From: JAWLBW01 sp041687475 | GTDB lineage: Bacteria > J088 > JAWLBW01 | Reading direction: 5' to 3' | DNA length: 27,114 bases | NCBI GenBank assembly: GCA_041687475.1 | Contig: JAWLBW010000020.1 | Coordinates: 1 to 27,114, forward strand | Shown here: positions 15,324 through 26,064 of the stretch, one piece after another | Numbering within the stretch: the stretch's first letter is position 1 | Layout: each line of letters opens with the position of its first letter | Notes under the pieces: generated by a model | The model's input: the letters and a program-made list of their open reading frames with translations, nothing else | Database searches by the model: none | Told to the model about the DNA's origin: nothing | Translations under genes and position numbers: made by a program

Positions 15324-15342
15324 CGGGGCCGAATCGGCCCCG
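15324..15342 (-). terminator. Intrinsic terminator of the TPR protein gene
   Basis: On the minus strand an 8-bp stem (CGGGGCCG/CGGCCCCG, 3-nt loop) is followed by TTTCTTTGTAACT. It begins 8 nt after the stop at 15350, so it ends the TPR transcript before the heme cluster. Confidence 0.8.
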
Positions 15343-15349
15343 CTGGTCA

Positions 15350-18300
15350 TTACTGCTTGACGTACTCAAGCTCTCGTATCGCAATCTGGGCCTCTTCGAC
15401 CTTCTCCCGCGGCAGCGTGCCGGTATCGATGGAGCGCCGGAACAACTCCCTGGCCCGCGTCGGATTGCGGTCCTTGTAGTAGAGTCCCAGGTGGAAGTAA
15501 GCCTGCCCATTGCGCGGATCGGCCTTGAGCGCACGTTCGAAGTAGCGAACCGCGTTGCGCATGTCCAAGTTCTGTTCGTACACTTCGCCCATGAGCGCGA
15601 GGGCTTCGCTGTTGCGTCCGTCCAGTGAGATAGCTCTGGCCAGGCGCTTCTGCGCGTCGTCGGTGCGGCCGGTGGCAAGATAGACCTTGCCCATTTCGAC
15701 ATGGGCCCGCGAGTCGCGGGGCGCCTTGGCAATCACTTCCTGCAGCATGCTCTCGGCTTTTTTGAAATCGAGGAACACCACGTAGTAGCGAGCCAGGCGA
15801 TAGAGGGCCTCCTTGAAGTCGGGACGCAGCTTTCTGGCCTTCTCCCAGGCATCGCGCGCCTTACCCGCCATCCCGGCCGAGTCAAGGGCCACCCCGTAAT
15901 CGTAATAATAGTCGGGGTCATCGTCACGATACCTGATGGCCTGCTCGAAGTCGCGCACGGCACTATCGTAGAATCGCTTCGACTCCTTGGCATCCTGGGC
16001 GCCGTTACCCTGGAGCCAGTAGGCAAGCGCACGCTGCCTGAAGACTTCGGCGGCCCGGGCGTTGACATCCAGGGCCTTCTGGTAATGGCCGAGCGCCTCG
16101 TTGAAACGCTTCAGCTTCACCATGGTCATGCCCAGGTAAAGCCGCGCTTCCCAGTGCGAGGGTTGCTTCTCAAGGGCCCCCCCCAGAGACCGCTCTGCCG
16201 TAGCAAAGTCGCCTTCGAGATATGCTGCCTGTCCGAAACGGAACAGCACCGAGGGATTTTCCGGCTCGATGGCAGCGGCCCGCCCGAACATATCCTTCGC
16301 CGCGGCAAGCCGGTTACGGCGCACGAGAACCACACCCCGCCCCACGTAGCCGTCAATGCTGTCGGGCGCAATACCGATCAACCGGTTGTACAGCTCCAGG
16401 GCTTCGTCGAAACGCTGCTGGTCGACGTAAAAATCGGCCAGCCGATCGACGACTTCGGCCCGACGTGGGTTACGCTTCAACGCCTCGCGAAGAGTCGCTT
16501 CGGCCTCGTCTGCCCTGCCCAGGTCGTTGAGCAGCTCGGCATAAAGGAAGCTTGCACGCGGGTAGGAAGCATCAATGGAAAGCGCCTGTTTGAAGTTCTC
16601 GATGGCGAGATCGACCTTTTCAAGTCGGTAATTCGTGCGCGCGAGACCTATCCAGGCGTCGACGTAGTTCGGGTCTGAAGTCTTGGCCTTGTCGTAGTTT
16701 CCGTAGGCGTCGACGATCTTGCCCGAGTCGAACTGAATGTCGCCCAGCGTCGTCAGATAGCGGGCATTGTTCGGGAAATCGGCCAGGGCGCTCTGAATGC
16801 CCGAGAGGGCTTCACTGCCGCGACCGCGCTCGTGCAGCACGCGCGCCGCATGAAAGTTTGCCTCGGCCTTTACCAGCGCACTCGCACCAAGCTTACCCAC
16901 GAGCGCCTGCTGGAATGCCTTGAGCCCCTCGTCGGGTTGTTCCAGATACGTCAACCGTATCTTACCGATCTCGAGGAAGGCCTTGGCATTGCCGCCGACG
17001 ATGGAGCCGGCCCGTTCGTAGGCGCTGACGGCATCGGCGTAACGGCCGACATCGCGCAGGGCGTGCGCGTACATGATACCGGCGAAGAAGTTCTGCCGTT
17101 CGGCCGTGGTATAGGCCGCAAGCGCCGATACCGCCTGGGCATTGTCTCCCGCGGCGCGCGTGACCAGCGCGGCATACAGCGGCGCCGCCGCGCCCAGCGA
17201 CGGAAGCAACGGCGTCACGGCTTCGGCCTGCCCCAACGCCAGCAGAGCCAGCGCGGTGACTTCAGGCTTACCCTTGACCGATGCCTGCAGCTTTGCGATA
17301 TCGGCCTGAAAGAGATTGCCTTCCTCAAGCAGGTCCCAGGTGGCGTACAGTTCAAGCAACGCCTGGTTGGCCGAGGCATTGCCCCTGTCGAGCCTCAACA
17401 ACTGCTTGAACTGCTCTTCGGCCTTCTTGAAACCCACCCCCGAGGCGAGCTCCATCTCGCGTCGGCCCGACTCGACAAAGGTCTGCTCCATTGCCTGCCC
17501 GTAATACTGCGAGCCCATGACCTCCTGCAGCTTGAACGACAGGCGGGCGAGCATGCCGGGGCGATCATTGGCCACTGCGGGGCGGGCGCCGAAAGTGGCC
17601 GGCAGAAAGGCCATGGCGGCAACCAGGCCCACGAGGGCTACGACCAGCGCACCACCGGCGAAGATGCCGATTCGGGCCGCGTTATCGGAAAGCAGCGCGA
17701 TAATTCGTTCACTGCCGCTTTCCTGAACCTGCTTGACCTCAATACCCTTACGCTCCGGAGCCGGCTTGAACTTGGGGTCCTTCTTTTCGGGCTCGGCGAA
17801 GGGGTCGGAATCGGCAGGTTCCGAAAACCCCAGATCGTCTTCGGGGGGAACGCCGCCCATGTCGTCGGCAAACGGATCGGCTTCGGTGCCGGCGGCCGCC
17901 GGCTCACTGAAATCTCCAAAGGGGTCGGCTTCGGCGCCACCGGCGGGTGCATCGCCAAACGGATCATCGCCCTGGGCAACCGGATCGTCGCCGAAGTCGC
18001 CGAAGGGGTCGGCCTGTTGGCTGCCCGCGGGCGCATCGAAATCGCCGAACGGATCGGCTTCCTGGCCACCGGCTACATCGTCGAAAAGGCCCCCACCCGA
18101 GGCGCCGGCGTCGAACAGGCCGCCGTCGGAGGCCGTGGCCCCGTCGTCGAACATGTCACCGCCGGCAGGCGCGTCGTCGAAAAGACCGCCGTCAGCTCCG
18201 GCCGGCGCGGCCGGCGCATCGTCAAAGACCCCGCCCGACCCGGCGTCGCCGCTCGCCGATTCACCGAAAGGGTCATCTTCAAACAGGGCCCCGCCCGCAG

Positions 18301-18589
18301 CCGGGGATTCGGGGGCGGGCGGCGGCTCGGGGGCGGTCTCGGCCGGCGGCGGGTCGGTCAACTTACGCTGGCAGTCGGCGCAGAATACCACCGACATGCC
18401 GGGTTTCGCCGGTGTGTCCTTGCCGCAGTTGGCACAGCTGACCGAAGAAGCGGCCTCGGCCTGCGCCGCGGGCGGAAACACCTTGAATACGTGCGAGCAC
18501 TTCGGGCATCGAACCGCGGTGCCCGTGTCCTTGATTTTCTCGTCGGCAAGGTTGTACTTGCTCGCACACTTTTCACACGTAATCTGCAT
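15350..18589 (-). CDS. MJ0042 zinc-ribbon, low-complexity, single-TM, TPR-repeat protein (1079 aa)
   Basis: Four regions are visible. First, an MJ0042-type zinc ribbon (Cys5, Cys8, Cys28, Cys31) is followed by a second four-cysteine ribbon (Cys52, Cys55, Cys70, Cys73). Second, residues about 80-275 are a low-complexity Asp/Gly/Pro/Ala/Phe region with imperfect repeats of DPFGDF and GGLFDDAPAG. Third, one transmembrane helix occurs at about residues 308-330 (IGIFAGGALVVALVGLVAAMAFLP). Fourth, roughly 700 residues of tetratricopeptide repeats follow (NYVDAWIGLARTNYRLEKVD, PRNGQAYFHLGLYYKDRNPT). The likely topology is ribbons inside and TPR outside, in the periplasm. TPRs suggest a scaffold or assembly role; the partner is unknown. 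It has its own promoter and terminator. Confidence 0.92.
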   Translation of the reverse strand: MQITCEKCASKYNLADEKIKDTGTAVRCPKCSHVFKVFPPAAQAEAASSVSCANCGKDTPAKPGMSVVFCADCQRKLTDPPPAETAPEPPPAPESPAAGGALFEDDPFGESASGDAGSGGVFDDAPAAPAGADGGLFDDAPAGGDMFDDGATASDGGLFDAGASGGGLFDDVAGGQEADPFGDFDAPAGSQQADPFGDFGDDPVAQGDDPFGDAPAGGAEADPFGDFSEPAAAGTEADPFADDMGGVPPEDDLGFSEPADSDPFAEPEKKDPKFKPAPERKGIEVKQVQESGSERIIALLSDNAARIGIFAGGALVVALVGLVAAMAFLPATFGARPAVANDRPGMLARLSFKLQEVMGSQYYGQAMEQTFVESGRREMELASGVGFKKAEEQFKQLLRLDRGNASANQALLELYATWDLLEEGNLFQADIAKLQASVKGKPEVTALALLALGQAEAVTPLLPSLGAAAPLYAALVTRAAGDNAQAVSALAAYTTAERQNFFAGIMYAHALRDVGRYADAVSAYERAGSIVGGNAKAFLEIGKIRLTYLEQPDEGLKAFQQALVGKLGASALVKAEANFHAARVLHERGRGSEALSGIQSALADFPNNARYLTTLGDIQFDSGKIVDAYGNYDKAKTSDPNYVDAWIGLARTNYRLEKVDLAIENFKQALSIDASYPRASFLYAELLNDLGRADEAEATLREALKRNPRRAEVVDRLADFYVDQQRFDEALELYNRLIGIAPDSIDGYVGRGVVLVRRNRLAAAKDMFGRAAAIEPENPSVLFRFGQAAYLEGDFATAERSLGGALEKQPSHWEARLYLGMTMVKLKRFNEALGHYQKALDVNARAAEVFRQRALAYWLQGNGAQDAKESKRFYDSAVRDFEQAIRYRDDDPDYYYDYGVALDSAGMAGKARDAWEKARKLRPDFKEALYRLARYYVVFLDFKKAESMLQEVIAKAPRDSRAHVEMGKVYLATGRTDDAQKRLARAISLDGRNSEALALMGEVYEQNLDMRNAVRYFERALKADPRNGQAYFHLGLYYKDRNPTRARELFRRSIDTGTLPREKVEEAQIAIRELEYVKQ

Positions 18590-18646
18590 GACGTATCGCC
18601 TGGAAGTACAGAGTTCGCACGGTACACTACCGGCCGTTGACCAGTC

Positions 18647-18675
18647 AGTTTACCCAAGCCCCGGCGATAGTTCAA
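18647..18675 (-). promoter_or_regulatory. Candidate promoter of the TPR protein gene
   Basis: On the minus strand, TTGAAC (18675-18670, 4/6), a 17-bp spacer and TAAACT (18652-18647, 4/6) lie just after the DUF58 stop. The expected start near 18640 gives a 50-nt leader. Confidence 0.45.
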
Positions 18676-18693
18676 TCATGGAGTCGGAGGCGC

Positions 18694-19707
18694 CTACCCC
18701 GGCCCGACGGCGCCACCGGTAGAAGCAGCGAAGGAAAGGAGAAATTCATGCCCCGACAGCTGCTCCGGCGCTTCGCCGGCGAACAGGGCCAATTCCCGCA
18801 ACAGGGTGATTCGATGGGCGGCCCCTGCGCCCGGCGCATGCCGCCGACCGGCCACCAGGCCCACGTCGTAGCCGGCCTGCTCCATCTCGTCAAGCCACTT
18901 CGCGGCGCCCCGCACGGCCTCTTCGAATGGCAGGCCGCCTCCGGGCACGAGGGCAAGCATGGCCTGAGGTCGCTCTTCACGCTCGTAGACCTTGCTCTGA
19001 AGACCACCGCCCGTGGCGCTCTTGCGCCAGTGAATCTGGCGAGCGGTATCGCCTTCGCGATAGGGGCGCAGGGCGAAGAGTTCGGCTCCATTTCCCGCCT
19101 TACCCGCCGGACGGGCCCCCTCGTACCAACGGGGGGTAGGCGTGGGCGACGAAGCTCCTTCACCGTCGGGCAGCACGATGAGTTCGTCACGAACATCAAG
19201 CAGGGCCGCCTTCACGAAGAGCCCGAACGGAAACCCGGTCGAAACCCGTAAATGGCGCATGCGTAAACGACCGAACCGGGGGCACAGCCCCTCGGCTGCT
19301 CTCGACTGACGCTCGCCTGCGTCGATACGGAAGAAGAAAGCCCGTCCGATGACGCTACCCCCCTCGGCAATTTCCTCGACACTTACGGCGAAGGACGGAA
19401 GACGGCGCTTGCCGTTCTCTACGACGATCTCAAAGAGAAAGGGCCGACCTTCGACCGGGTCGGGCGGGTGAACGGCCCCCACCGACAACCCCCGCAGCGA
19501 CATTTCCGACAACAGACCGCTGGCTGCAATCAGCGCGAGCAGAAGCCCGAGCGCAAGATACATCAGGTTGTTCTCGGTATTGATGGCCGCGAGTCCCAGT
19601 CCCAGAGTCACAAAGAGAAAAAACCAACCCAGACGGGTGGGCCGCAGCTGACGGGGGGGACGAAGAAAACGGCGAATACGGCGTACGAGTTGCTGGTAAC
19701 GAGTCAT
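18694..19707 (-). CDS. DUF58 family membrane-anchored protein
   Basis: This 337-aa protein has two N-terminal hydrophobic helices (GWFFLFVTLGLGLAAINTEN and NLMYLALGLLLALIAASG) and a beta-rich middle. The DUF58 signature follows at about residue 225: ALRPYREGDTARQIHWRKSA, then QSKVYEREERPQAML of the VWA-like fold. DUF58 proteins usually sit beside a MoxR AAA+ ATPase and transglutaminase-like genes and are thought to act in cell-envelope or protein-complex maturation. Neither partner is in the window. The start at 19707 (MTRYQQLVRRIRRFLRP) is preferred over ATG 19767, which would overlap mutT and add a non-conserved stretch. It lies 34 nt after mutT, so probably in the uvrA operon. Confidence 0.88.
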   Translation of the reverse strand: MTRYQQLVRRIRRFLRPPRQLRPTRLGWFFLFVTLGLGLAAINTENNLMYLALGLLLALIAASGLLSEMSLRGLSVGAVHPPDPVEGRPFLFEIVVENGKRRLPSFAVSVEEIAEGGSVIGRAFFFRIDAGERQSRAAEGLCPRFGRLRMRHLRVSTGFPFGLFVKAALLDVRDELIVLPDGEGASSPTPTPRWYEGARPAGKAGNGAELFALRPYREGDTARQIHWRKSATGGGLQSKVYEREERPQAMLALVPGGGLPFEEAVRGAAKWLDEMEQAGYDVGLVAGRRHAPGAGAAHRITLLRELALFAGEAPEQLSGHEFLLSFAASTGGAVGPG

Positions 19708-19741
19708 GACGCGAGGGGTTGGCGACCGATTGCTCCGTTCA

Positions 19742-20214
19742 TCATACCGTATCGCCCGTGGCATCACCGGACGTATTGCCGGCCGCCCGGGCGGCAGCCG
19801 ACGTCTGTTCCGCAGCCGTGCTCATACGCCGACGATAGCCGGCGAGGCGCGGCATGATTGGTTCGTCGGCCGGGGGAACGGGTAAACGCATGGCTTCGTC
19901 TAACGTGAACCATCCTACGGCGGCCGCCTCGTGGGCACGGGGCTCACCCTGAAAACGAACCCCGTACAGAAGCATGAGCAGGTCGAACTTCTCATAGGGC
20001 CAGGTCACGGCGTCGAGTATTTCGCCAACCTCGGCGCCCACGCCGAGCTCTTCTTCGAGTTCGCGCGCAAGGGCGGCCTCGGGGGTCTCGCCCGGTTCAA
20101 GCTTGCCGCCCGGAAACTCCCAGAGCCCGGCCAGGTGCTTGCCCTGCGGACGCTGCGCAAGAAAAACACGCTCTTCGCGGAAGGCAACCCCCGCCACCAC
20201 TACGAGGCGATTTT

Positions 20215-20218
<4 letters not shown>
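19742..20218 (-). CDS. mutT: MutT-type Nudix hydrolase (8-oxo-dGTP diphosphatase)
   Basis: This enzyme hydrolyses oxidised nucleotides such as 8-oxo-dGTP and so prevents mutation. The complete Nudix box is present (GKLEPGETPEAALARELEEELGV), in a typical MutT frame: VVVAGVAFREERVFLAQRPQGKHLAGLWEFPGG. The start is GTG at 20218, overlapping the uvrA stop (GTGA), so translation is coupled. At 158 aa it is longer than E. coli MutT (about 130) because of an Ala/Thr/Gly-rich tail after residue 130 that looks unstructured. The neighbouring uvrA supports a genome-maintenance role, although Nudix specificity cannot be read from sequence alone. Confidence 0.92.
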
Positions 20219-23031
<2,813 letters not shown>

Positions 23032-23056
23032 GTTTTTCGTCAAGTAGAAACCAGAC

Positions 23057-23062
23057 ATTCTA
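23057..23062 (-). promoter_or_regulatory. Candidate -10 box of the uvrA operon
   Basis: TAGAAT (5/6) on the minus strand lies 25 bp before the uvrA ATG. No good -35 is seen at 16-18 bp upstream. No LexA-like box was recognised here. Confidence 0.4.
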
Positions 23063-23107
23063 CCAGTTCCGTCGGCACGGGTGGCAGAGCGAGCGCCTAC
23101 GCAAAAA

Positions 23108-23132
23108 AGCCCCCGCGAAATTCGCGAGGGCT
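23108..23132 (-). terminator. Intrinsic terminator after the cytochrome c gene
   Basis: Eleven-base arms (AGCCCCCGCGA / TCGCGAGGGCT, one G-U pair on one strand) enclose a 3-nt loop. The minus strand continues with TTTTTT. A T-tract on the other strand as well makes it potentially bidirectional. It lies about 25 nt after the cytochrome stop. Confidence 0.85.
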
Positions 23133-23157
23133 TTTTATAAAATCGGCGAAGCGCGAG

Positions 23158-23475
23158 TTACTTCGTCGCCAGCCAGTCGACGAGGGCGTTGAGCTCGTCG
23201 GGCTTCAGGGTCTTGCCGAAGTTCTGCGGCATGATGTTGGCGGCGTAACCCGGGGTAACCGTGCTGTTGGGGTTCACGATATTTTCGCGAATGTAGTCCT
23301 TGCCCTTCTTGCCGACGCCGTCGAGCGAGGGACCGACCTTGCCGCCCTTACCATCAACGGTGTGGCAGGCGATGCAGCCCGACTTCTTGTAAATGGCTTC
23401 GCCGTCCTGGGCAAAAGCGGTCTGGGCAAATCCGGCGAACCCGATAACGACGAGAGCAGCAACCAACTTCTTCAT
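23158..23475 (-). CDS. Small class I cytochrome c, periplasmic
   Basis: This 105-aa electron carrier has a Sec signal peptide (MKKLVAALVVIGFAGFAQTAFA, cleaved before QDG), one heme-binding CIACH (Cys34-His38) and a likely distal Met82 in NIMPQNF. A C-terminal helix (LKPDELNALVDWLA) completes the fold. It resembles cytochrome c5/c552-type single-heme proteins. The ATG at 23475 has GGAGAAG at ideal spacing, so the longer upstream start is rejected. It is a single-gene unit with a terminator. Its redox partners are not identified. Confidence 0.95.
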   Translation of the reverse strand: MKKLVAALVVIGFAGFAQTAFAQDGEAIYKKSGCIACHTVDGKGGKVGPSLDGVGKKGKDYIRENIVNPNSTVTPGYAANIMPQNFGKTLKPDELNALVDWLATK

Positions 23476-23512
23476 GAAACTTCTCCGAAGGTTCAGTGGT
23501 AATAAAAGAATC

Positions 23513-23537
23513 AAGGGTAACCGTTAGAGTAACCCTT
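23513..23537. promoter_or_regulatory. Inverted repeat in the cytochrome c upstream region
   Basis: Arms AAGGGTAAC (23513-23521) and GTAACCCTT (23529-23537) differ at one pair and are 7 nt apart. A TTGACG -35-like box (23543-23538, minus strand) abuts the repeat, but the -10 at 17 bp would be a poor TTACCC. The dyad could therefore be an activator or repressor site in the promoter. The same half-site AAGGGTAA forms the palindrome at 3454-3469. Confidence 0.4.
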
Positions 23538-23593
23538 CGTCAAGCGCTCCCCTTCTCTCATAGAATGACGGAAAATGAAGCGCGAAACAAGGC

Positions 23594-25141
23594 TTACCGC
23601 TCGCTCAGCAACCGCAGTAGCCCCGAGGGTACCGGGTAGCCGGAGTCGACGAGCACGTCGGCCAGGCGACGGCCTCCTGCGGCAACCACCCCGAGAAAGC
23701 CCTTGCGCAGCACTTCCATCTCGCTGCTGACCATGCGCAGCTCGATGCCCCGCTCACGCAGCAACTCGATGACCCGTTCGACATATTCTTCGGGCCGGGT
23801 AGCATTCGGCGAAAGCAGCAATTCGACGGCCCTGCGGGTGATGCGAACCTCGACGTCAAGCCCGGCAACTTTTCCGGGAGCGAAAACGGCTTCGCCCCTG
23901 ACCTTGGCAATGTGATACGGCTGCGGGTCGCCTTCGAACTCGATCAGGGCGCCGGCTCCCTCGCGCAATGTGGGCACCAATCGGTTACCGAGTTCGTTGG
24001 CTTCAAAGAAACGCTTGAAAGCCAGGAAAAGTTCGCCCGGGCGCATTCGCTCCTTCCACTCGACCGCGACCGGAAGAATGTCGCGCCTGCTCGGCGGCGG
24101 CGTGGGGTACGGACTGCCTTGGGTGTCGAAAAACAGCTCGAAGACGTTCGCACGCTTGCGTGGCTCCTTGTGCGGAAGCCCGCGCCGGCTATCGACCTCG
24201 GGCACATCAACCGCCGCCGGCATGACTTCCGAACCGGAAGGCGCGGGCGACTCGCCCGTCAGCGCCTTGACGGCTTCAAAGGACGCAGCCACCACAGGCT
24301 GTCCGACGGGGGGACGTCGCGTCTTTCGCGCCGCCGAAGGCGACTTTGCGGCTGGCCGGGTAGCTGCCTTAGAAACGGTTGCGCTCGCGGGCGTGCTGCC
24401 AGCTTTCTTGCCGGGGGCGGCACGCAGGGCAGTGGTACCGAGCCTCTTCGAAGCGGCGGTAACCTGCTTTGTCTGCGGCTTCTGTGCCGGGGCGGCCGTT
24501 CGGCTCTTCATAGCCCCTGCTTGTGATTTAACGGCGACTGTCTTTTCGAGCTTTCGCGTTGCCGAAGTTGCCTTGACGGTGCTTCCAGCAGAAGCAGTCT
24601 GCAGCGCGGCTCGGCCGGCCGTATTCGTTTTCGTAATGATATCCTTCCTGGTCGCCGGACCGGCGACCTTTTTAACGGGAGCGGCCTTCTTCGCGGGAGC
24701 GGCCTTCTTCGCGGGAGCGGCCTTCTTCGCGGGAGCGGCCTTCTTCGCGGGAGCGGCCTTCTTCGCGGGAGCGGCCTTCTTTGCGGGAGCGGCCTTCTTT
24801 GCGGGAGCGGCCTTCTTTGCGGGAGCGGCCTTCTTTGCGGGAGCGGCCTTCTTCGCGGGAGCGGCCTTCTTCGCCTGTTTCGTGGAGGCAGGCTTCTTTT
24901 CAGCTTCCTTTACTGACTTGCGTCGAGGTGCCGCAGTCGACTTCGCCGCCGACTTCGGCTTACCGCCGCCGACCGCGCCGTTCCCGGCAGGCGCTCGGTC
25001 CTTCCCTGTCGAGACGACCGCAGACCGTGCGGCACCTGTACCGGCTCCAGCCGGCTCGGTGGCGTTGCTGTTCTTCGCGCCCTGTCTGCCGTCAAGCAAT
25101 CTGGTAACTGCCGACTTTACCCTCGCACGTAACCTGCTCAT
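23594..25141 (-). CDS. Histone H1-like Lys/Ala/Pro-rich protein with distinct C-terminal domain (515 aa)
   Basis: The N-terminal 325 residues are basic and low in complexity. They start MSRLRARVKSAVTRLLDGRQ, then Ala/Lys/Thr/Gly-rich sequence, then eleven KKAAPA repeats (residues about 88-153), then more Ala/Lys/Thr/Ser. Such tails bind nucleic acid in bacterial H1-like proteins. Residues about 327-515 look folded: ANVFELFFDTQGSPYPTPPP, ELFLAFKRFFEANELGNRLV, ALIEFEGDPQPYHIAKVRGE, VEVRITRRAVELLLSPNA and an AAGGRRLADVLVDSGYPVP tail. I recognise no family for this part. A near-consensus promoter implies strong expression. There is no signal peptide, so it is probably a DNA- or polyanion-associated cytoplasmic protein; this is inference. 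No good Shine-Dalgarno is visible. Confidence 0.85.
   Translation of the reverse strand: MSRLRARVKSAVTRLLDGRQGAKNSNATEPAGAGTGAARSAVVSTGKDRAPAGNGAVGGGKPKSAAKSTAAPRRKSVKEAEKKPASTKQAKKAAPAKKAAPAKKAAPAKKAAPAKKAAPAKKAAPAKKAAPAKKAAPAKKAAPAKKAAPAKKAAPVKKVAGPATRKDIITKTNTAGRAALQTASAGSTVKATSATRKLEKTVAVKSQAGAMKSRTAAPAQKPQTKQVTAASKRLGTTALRAAPGKKAGSTPASATVSKAATRPAAKSPSAARKTRRPPVGQPVVAASFEAVKALTGESPAPSGSEVMPAAVDVPEVDSRRGLPHKEPRKRANVFELFFDTQGSPYPTPPPSRRDILPVAVEWKERMRPGELFLAFKRFFEANELGNRLVPTLREGAGALIEFEGDPQPYHIAKVRGEAVFAPGKVAGLDVEVRITRRAVELLLSPNATRPEEYVERVIELLRERGIELRMVSSEMEVLRKGFLGVVAAGGRRLADVLVDSGYPVPSGLLRLLSER
24683..24880. repeat. In-frame 18-bp tandem repeat, 11 units (KKAAPA)
   Basis: Units start every 18 bp from 24683 to 24863. 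They are almost identical at DNA level (plus strand GGCCTTCTTYGCGGGAGC). Units 1-5 and 10-11 have C at the variable site; units 6-9 have T. Such block-wise distribution of a silent variant points to recent expansion by slippage or unequal recombination. Confidence 0.97.
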
Positions 25142-25177
25142 GGCGAAATCTGGAAGTCCTTAAAAAAGGTGCCCCAC

Positions 25178-25206
25178 ATCATATTGCGAAACGTATTGTT
25201 TGTCAA
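25178..25206 (-). promoter_or_regulatory. Near-consensus sigma70 promoter of the H1-like gene
   Basis: On the minus strand, TTGACA (25206-25201, 6/6), a 17-bp spacer and TATGAT (25183-25178, 5/6) make this the best match to consensus in the window. The expected start near 25171 gives a 30-nt leader. A second TATAAT lies upstream at 25237-25232. Confidence 0.8.
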
Positions 25207-25241
25207 CTTTTTATAATTTCGTAGCGCGCTAATTATATCAT

Positions 25242-25261
25242 TTCGCCTGGCGATAGGCGAA
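25242..25261. promoter_or_regulatory. Inverted repeat between divergent promoters
   Basis: TTCGCCT and AGGCGAA arms flank the 6-nt centre GGCGAT. The dyad lies between the H1-like promoter and the SRPBCC promoter, where a shared regulator could act on both. No regulator gene is adjacent. Confidence 0.35.
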
Positions 25262-25282
25262 TAGGCAACCGGCCCCACAGTG

Positions 25283-25311
25283 TTGAAGTCGATTCGCTGA
25301 AACGTTATAAT
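25283..25311 (+). promoter_or_regulatory. Sigma70 promoter of the SRPBCC-crotonase genes
   Basis: TTGAAG (25283-25288, 4/6), a 17-bp spacer and a perfect TATAAT (25306-25311) predict a start near 25318, 26 nt before the ATG at 25344. Confidence 0.7.
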
Positions 25312-25343
25312 CAGCGCCAATCTACCGAGCGTTAGGGGTACCC

Positions 25344-26024
25344 ATGCGCCTTCCTTCAAGCCTCACGGCCGCCCTCTGTGGTCTCATTTTCTCTCTCGGA
25401 ATCCTACAGCATACCGCGCATGCGGCGCGTCTACCCTTCCAGGGGCTCGATGAGGGAACTCTGCTGCAATTGGGCGCATACGGCCCGATTCTACTTGTCG
25501 AGGAAAAACCGCAAGGCGATTTTCCCTGGGTAAGCGCCGGTGTACTCATCGATGCTCCGGCAGACGTCGTGTGGGAGGTAATTACCGATTTCGAGAGCTA
25601 TCCTGACTACATTCCACAGATGCAGTCGGCCGAGGTGGCACTGAAAAAGGATAAGATTACCGATGTCGACATGAAGCTGCGTGTCGAATTCACTTCGCTC
25701 ATCGGTGTGAACGTGAGCTACTCGCTTCGCTATCTCGAAATGCCCCCCCACCGGCTCATCTGGCAGCGTACCAAGGGCGATGTCAAATACACGCGGGGCG
25801 AATGGAACCTTCTGCCCGTCGAAGGAGGCCGGCGCACCCTTGCCTTCTACTCGTTCTCGAGCGATTTGCGCAGCATGAACGCCATTGTAGGCTACGTACT
25901 CGACAAACAACCATCGCTTGAGGTGGCCATTCAATCGTCTACCGGACTTCTGGCCGCACAGGCCACCAAGGAACGCGCCGAAAAGCTTTTCGAGGCTTCG
26001 ACGGCAACCACCGTAGAAAAGTAA
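25344..26024 (+). CDS. Secreted SRPBCC/START-like (polyketide cyclase-type) protein
   Basis: This 226-aa protein has a Sec signal peptide (hydrophobic SSLTAALCGLIFSLGIL, probable cleavage after AHA, about residue 27). The helix-grip fold of the START/SRPBCC superfamily follows: VSAGVLIDAPADVVWEVITDFESYPDYIPQM is the classic first strand plus two helices, followed by strands (VDMKLRVEFTSLIGVNVSYSL, HRLIWQRTKGDVKYTRGEW, RTLAFYSF) and a long C-terminal helix. The fold binds hydrophobic ligands. Export suggests a periplasmic lipid or isoprenoid role, which is inference. AGGGG before the ATG supports the start. The crotonase gene begins 40 nt downstream. Confidence 0.9.
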   Translation: MRLPSSLTAALCGLIFSLGILQHTAHAARLPFQGLDEGTLLQLGAYGPILLVEEKPQGDFPWVSAGVLIDAPADVVWEVITDFESYPDYIPQMQSAEVALKKDKITDVDMKLRVEFTSLIGVNVSYSLRYLEMPPHRLIWQRTKGDVKYTRGEWNLLPVEGGRRTLAFYSFSSDLRSMNAIVGYVLDKQPSLEVAIQSSTGLLAAQATKERAEKLFEASTATTVEK

Positions 26025-26064
26025 CCCATCACCAACGTCAGACACATCATCAGGTTCAGCACGC

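Noticed and set aside
16832..18640. Plus-strand open frame of 602 codons
   Set aside because: Antisense shadow of the zinc-ribbon/TPR gene; high GC keeps the frame open.
24683..24880. Possible CRISPR array
   Set aside because: Repeats are 18 bp, contiguous without spacers, and in frame inside a coding sequence.
23970..25163. Plus-strand frame encoding AAFFAG repeats that looks like a membrane protein
   Set aside because: It is the complement of the KKAAPA repeats. The minus-strand frame has the near-consensus promoter and a plausible folded domain.
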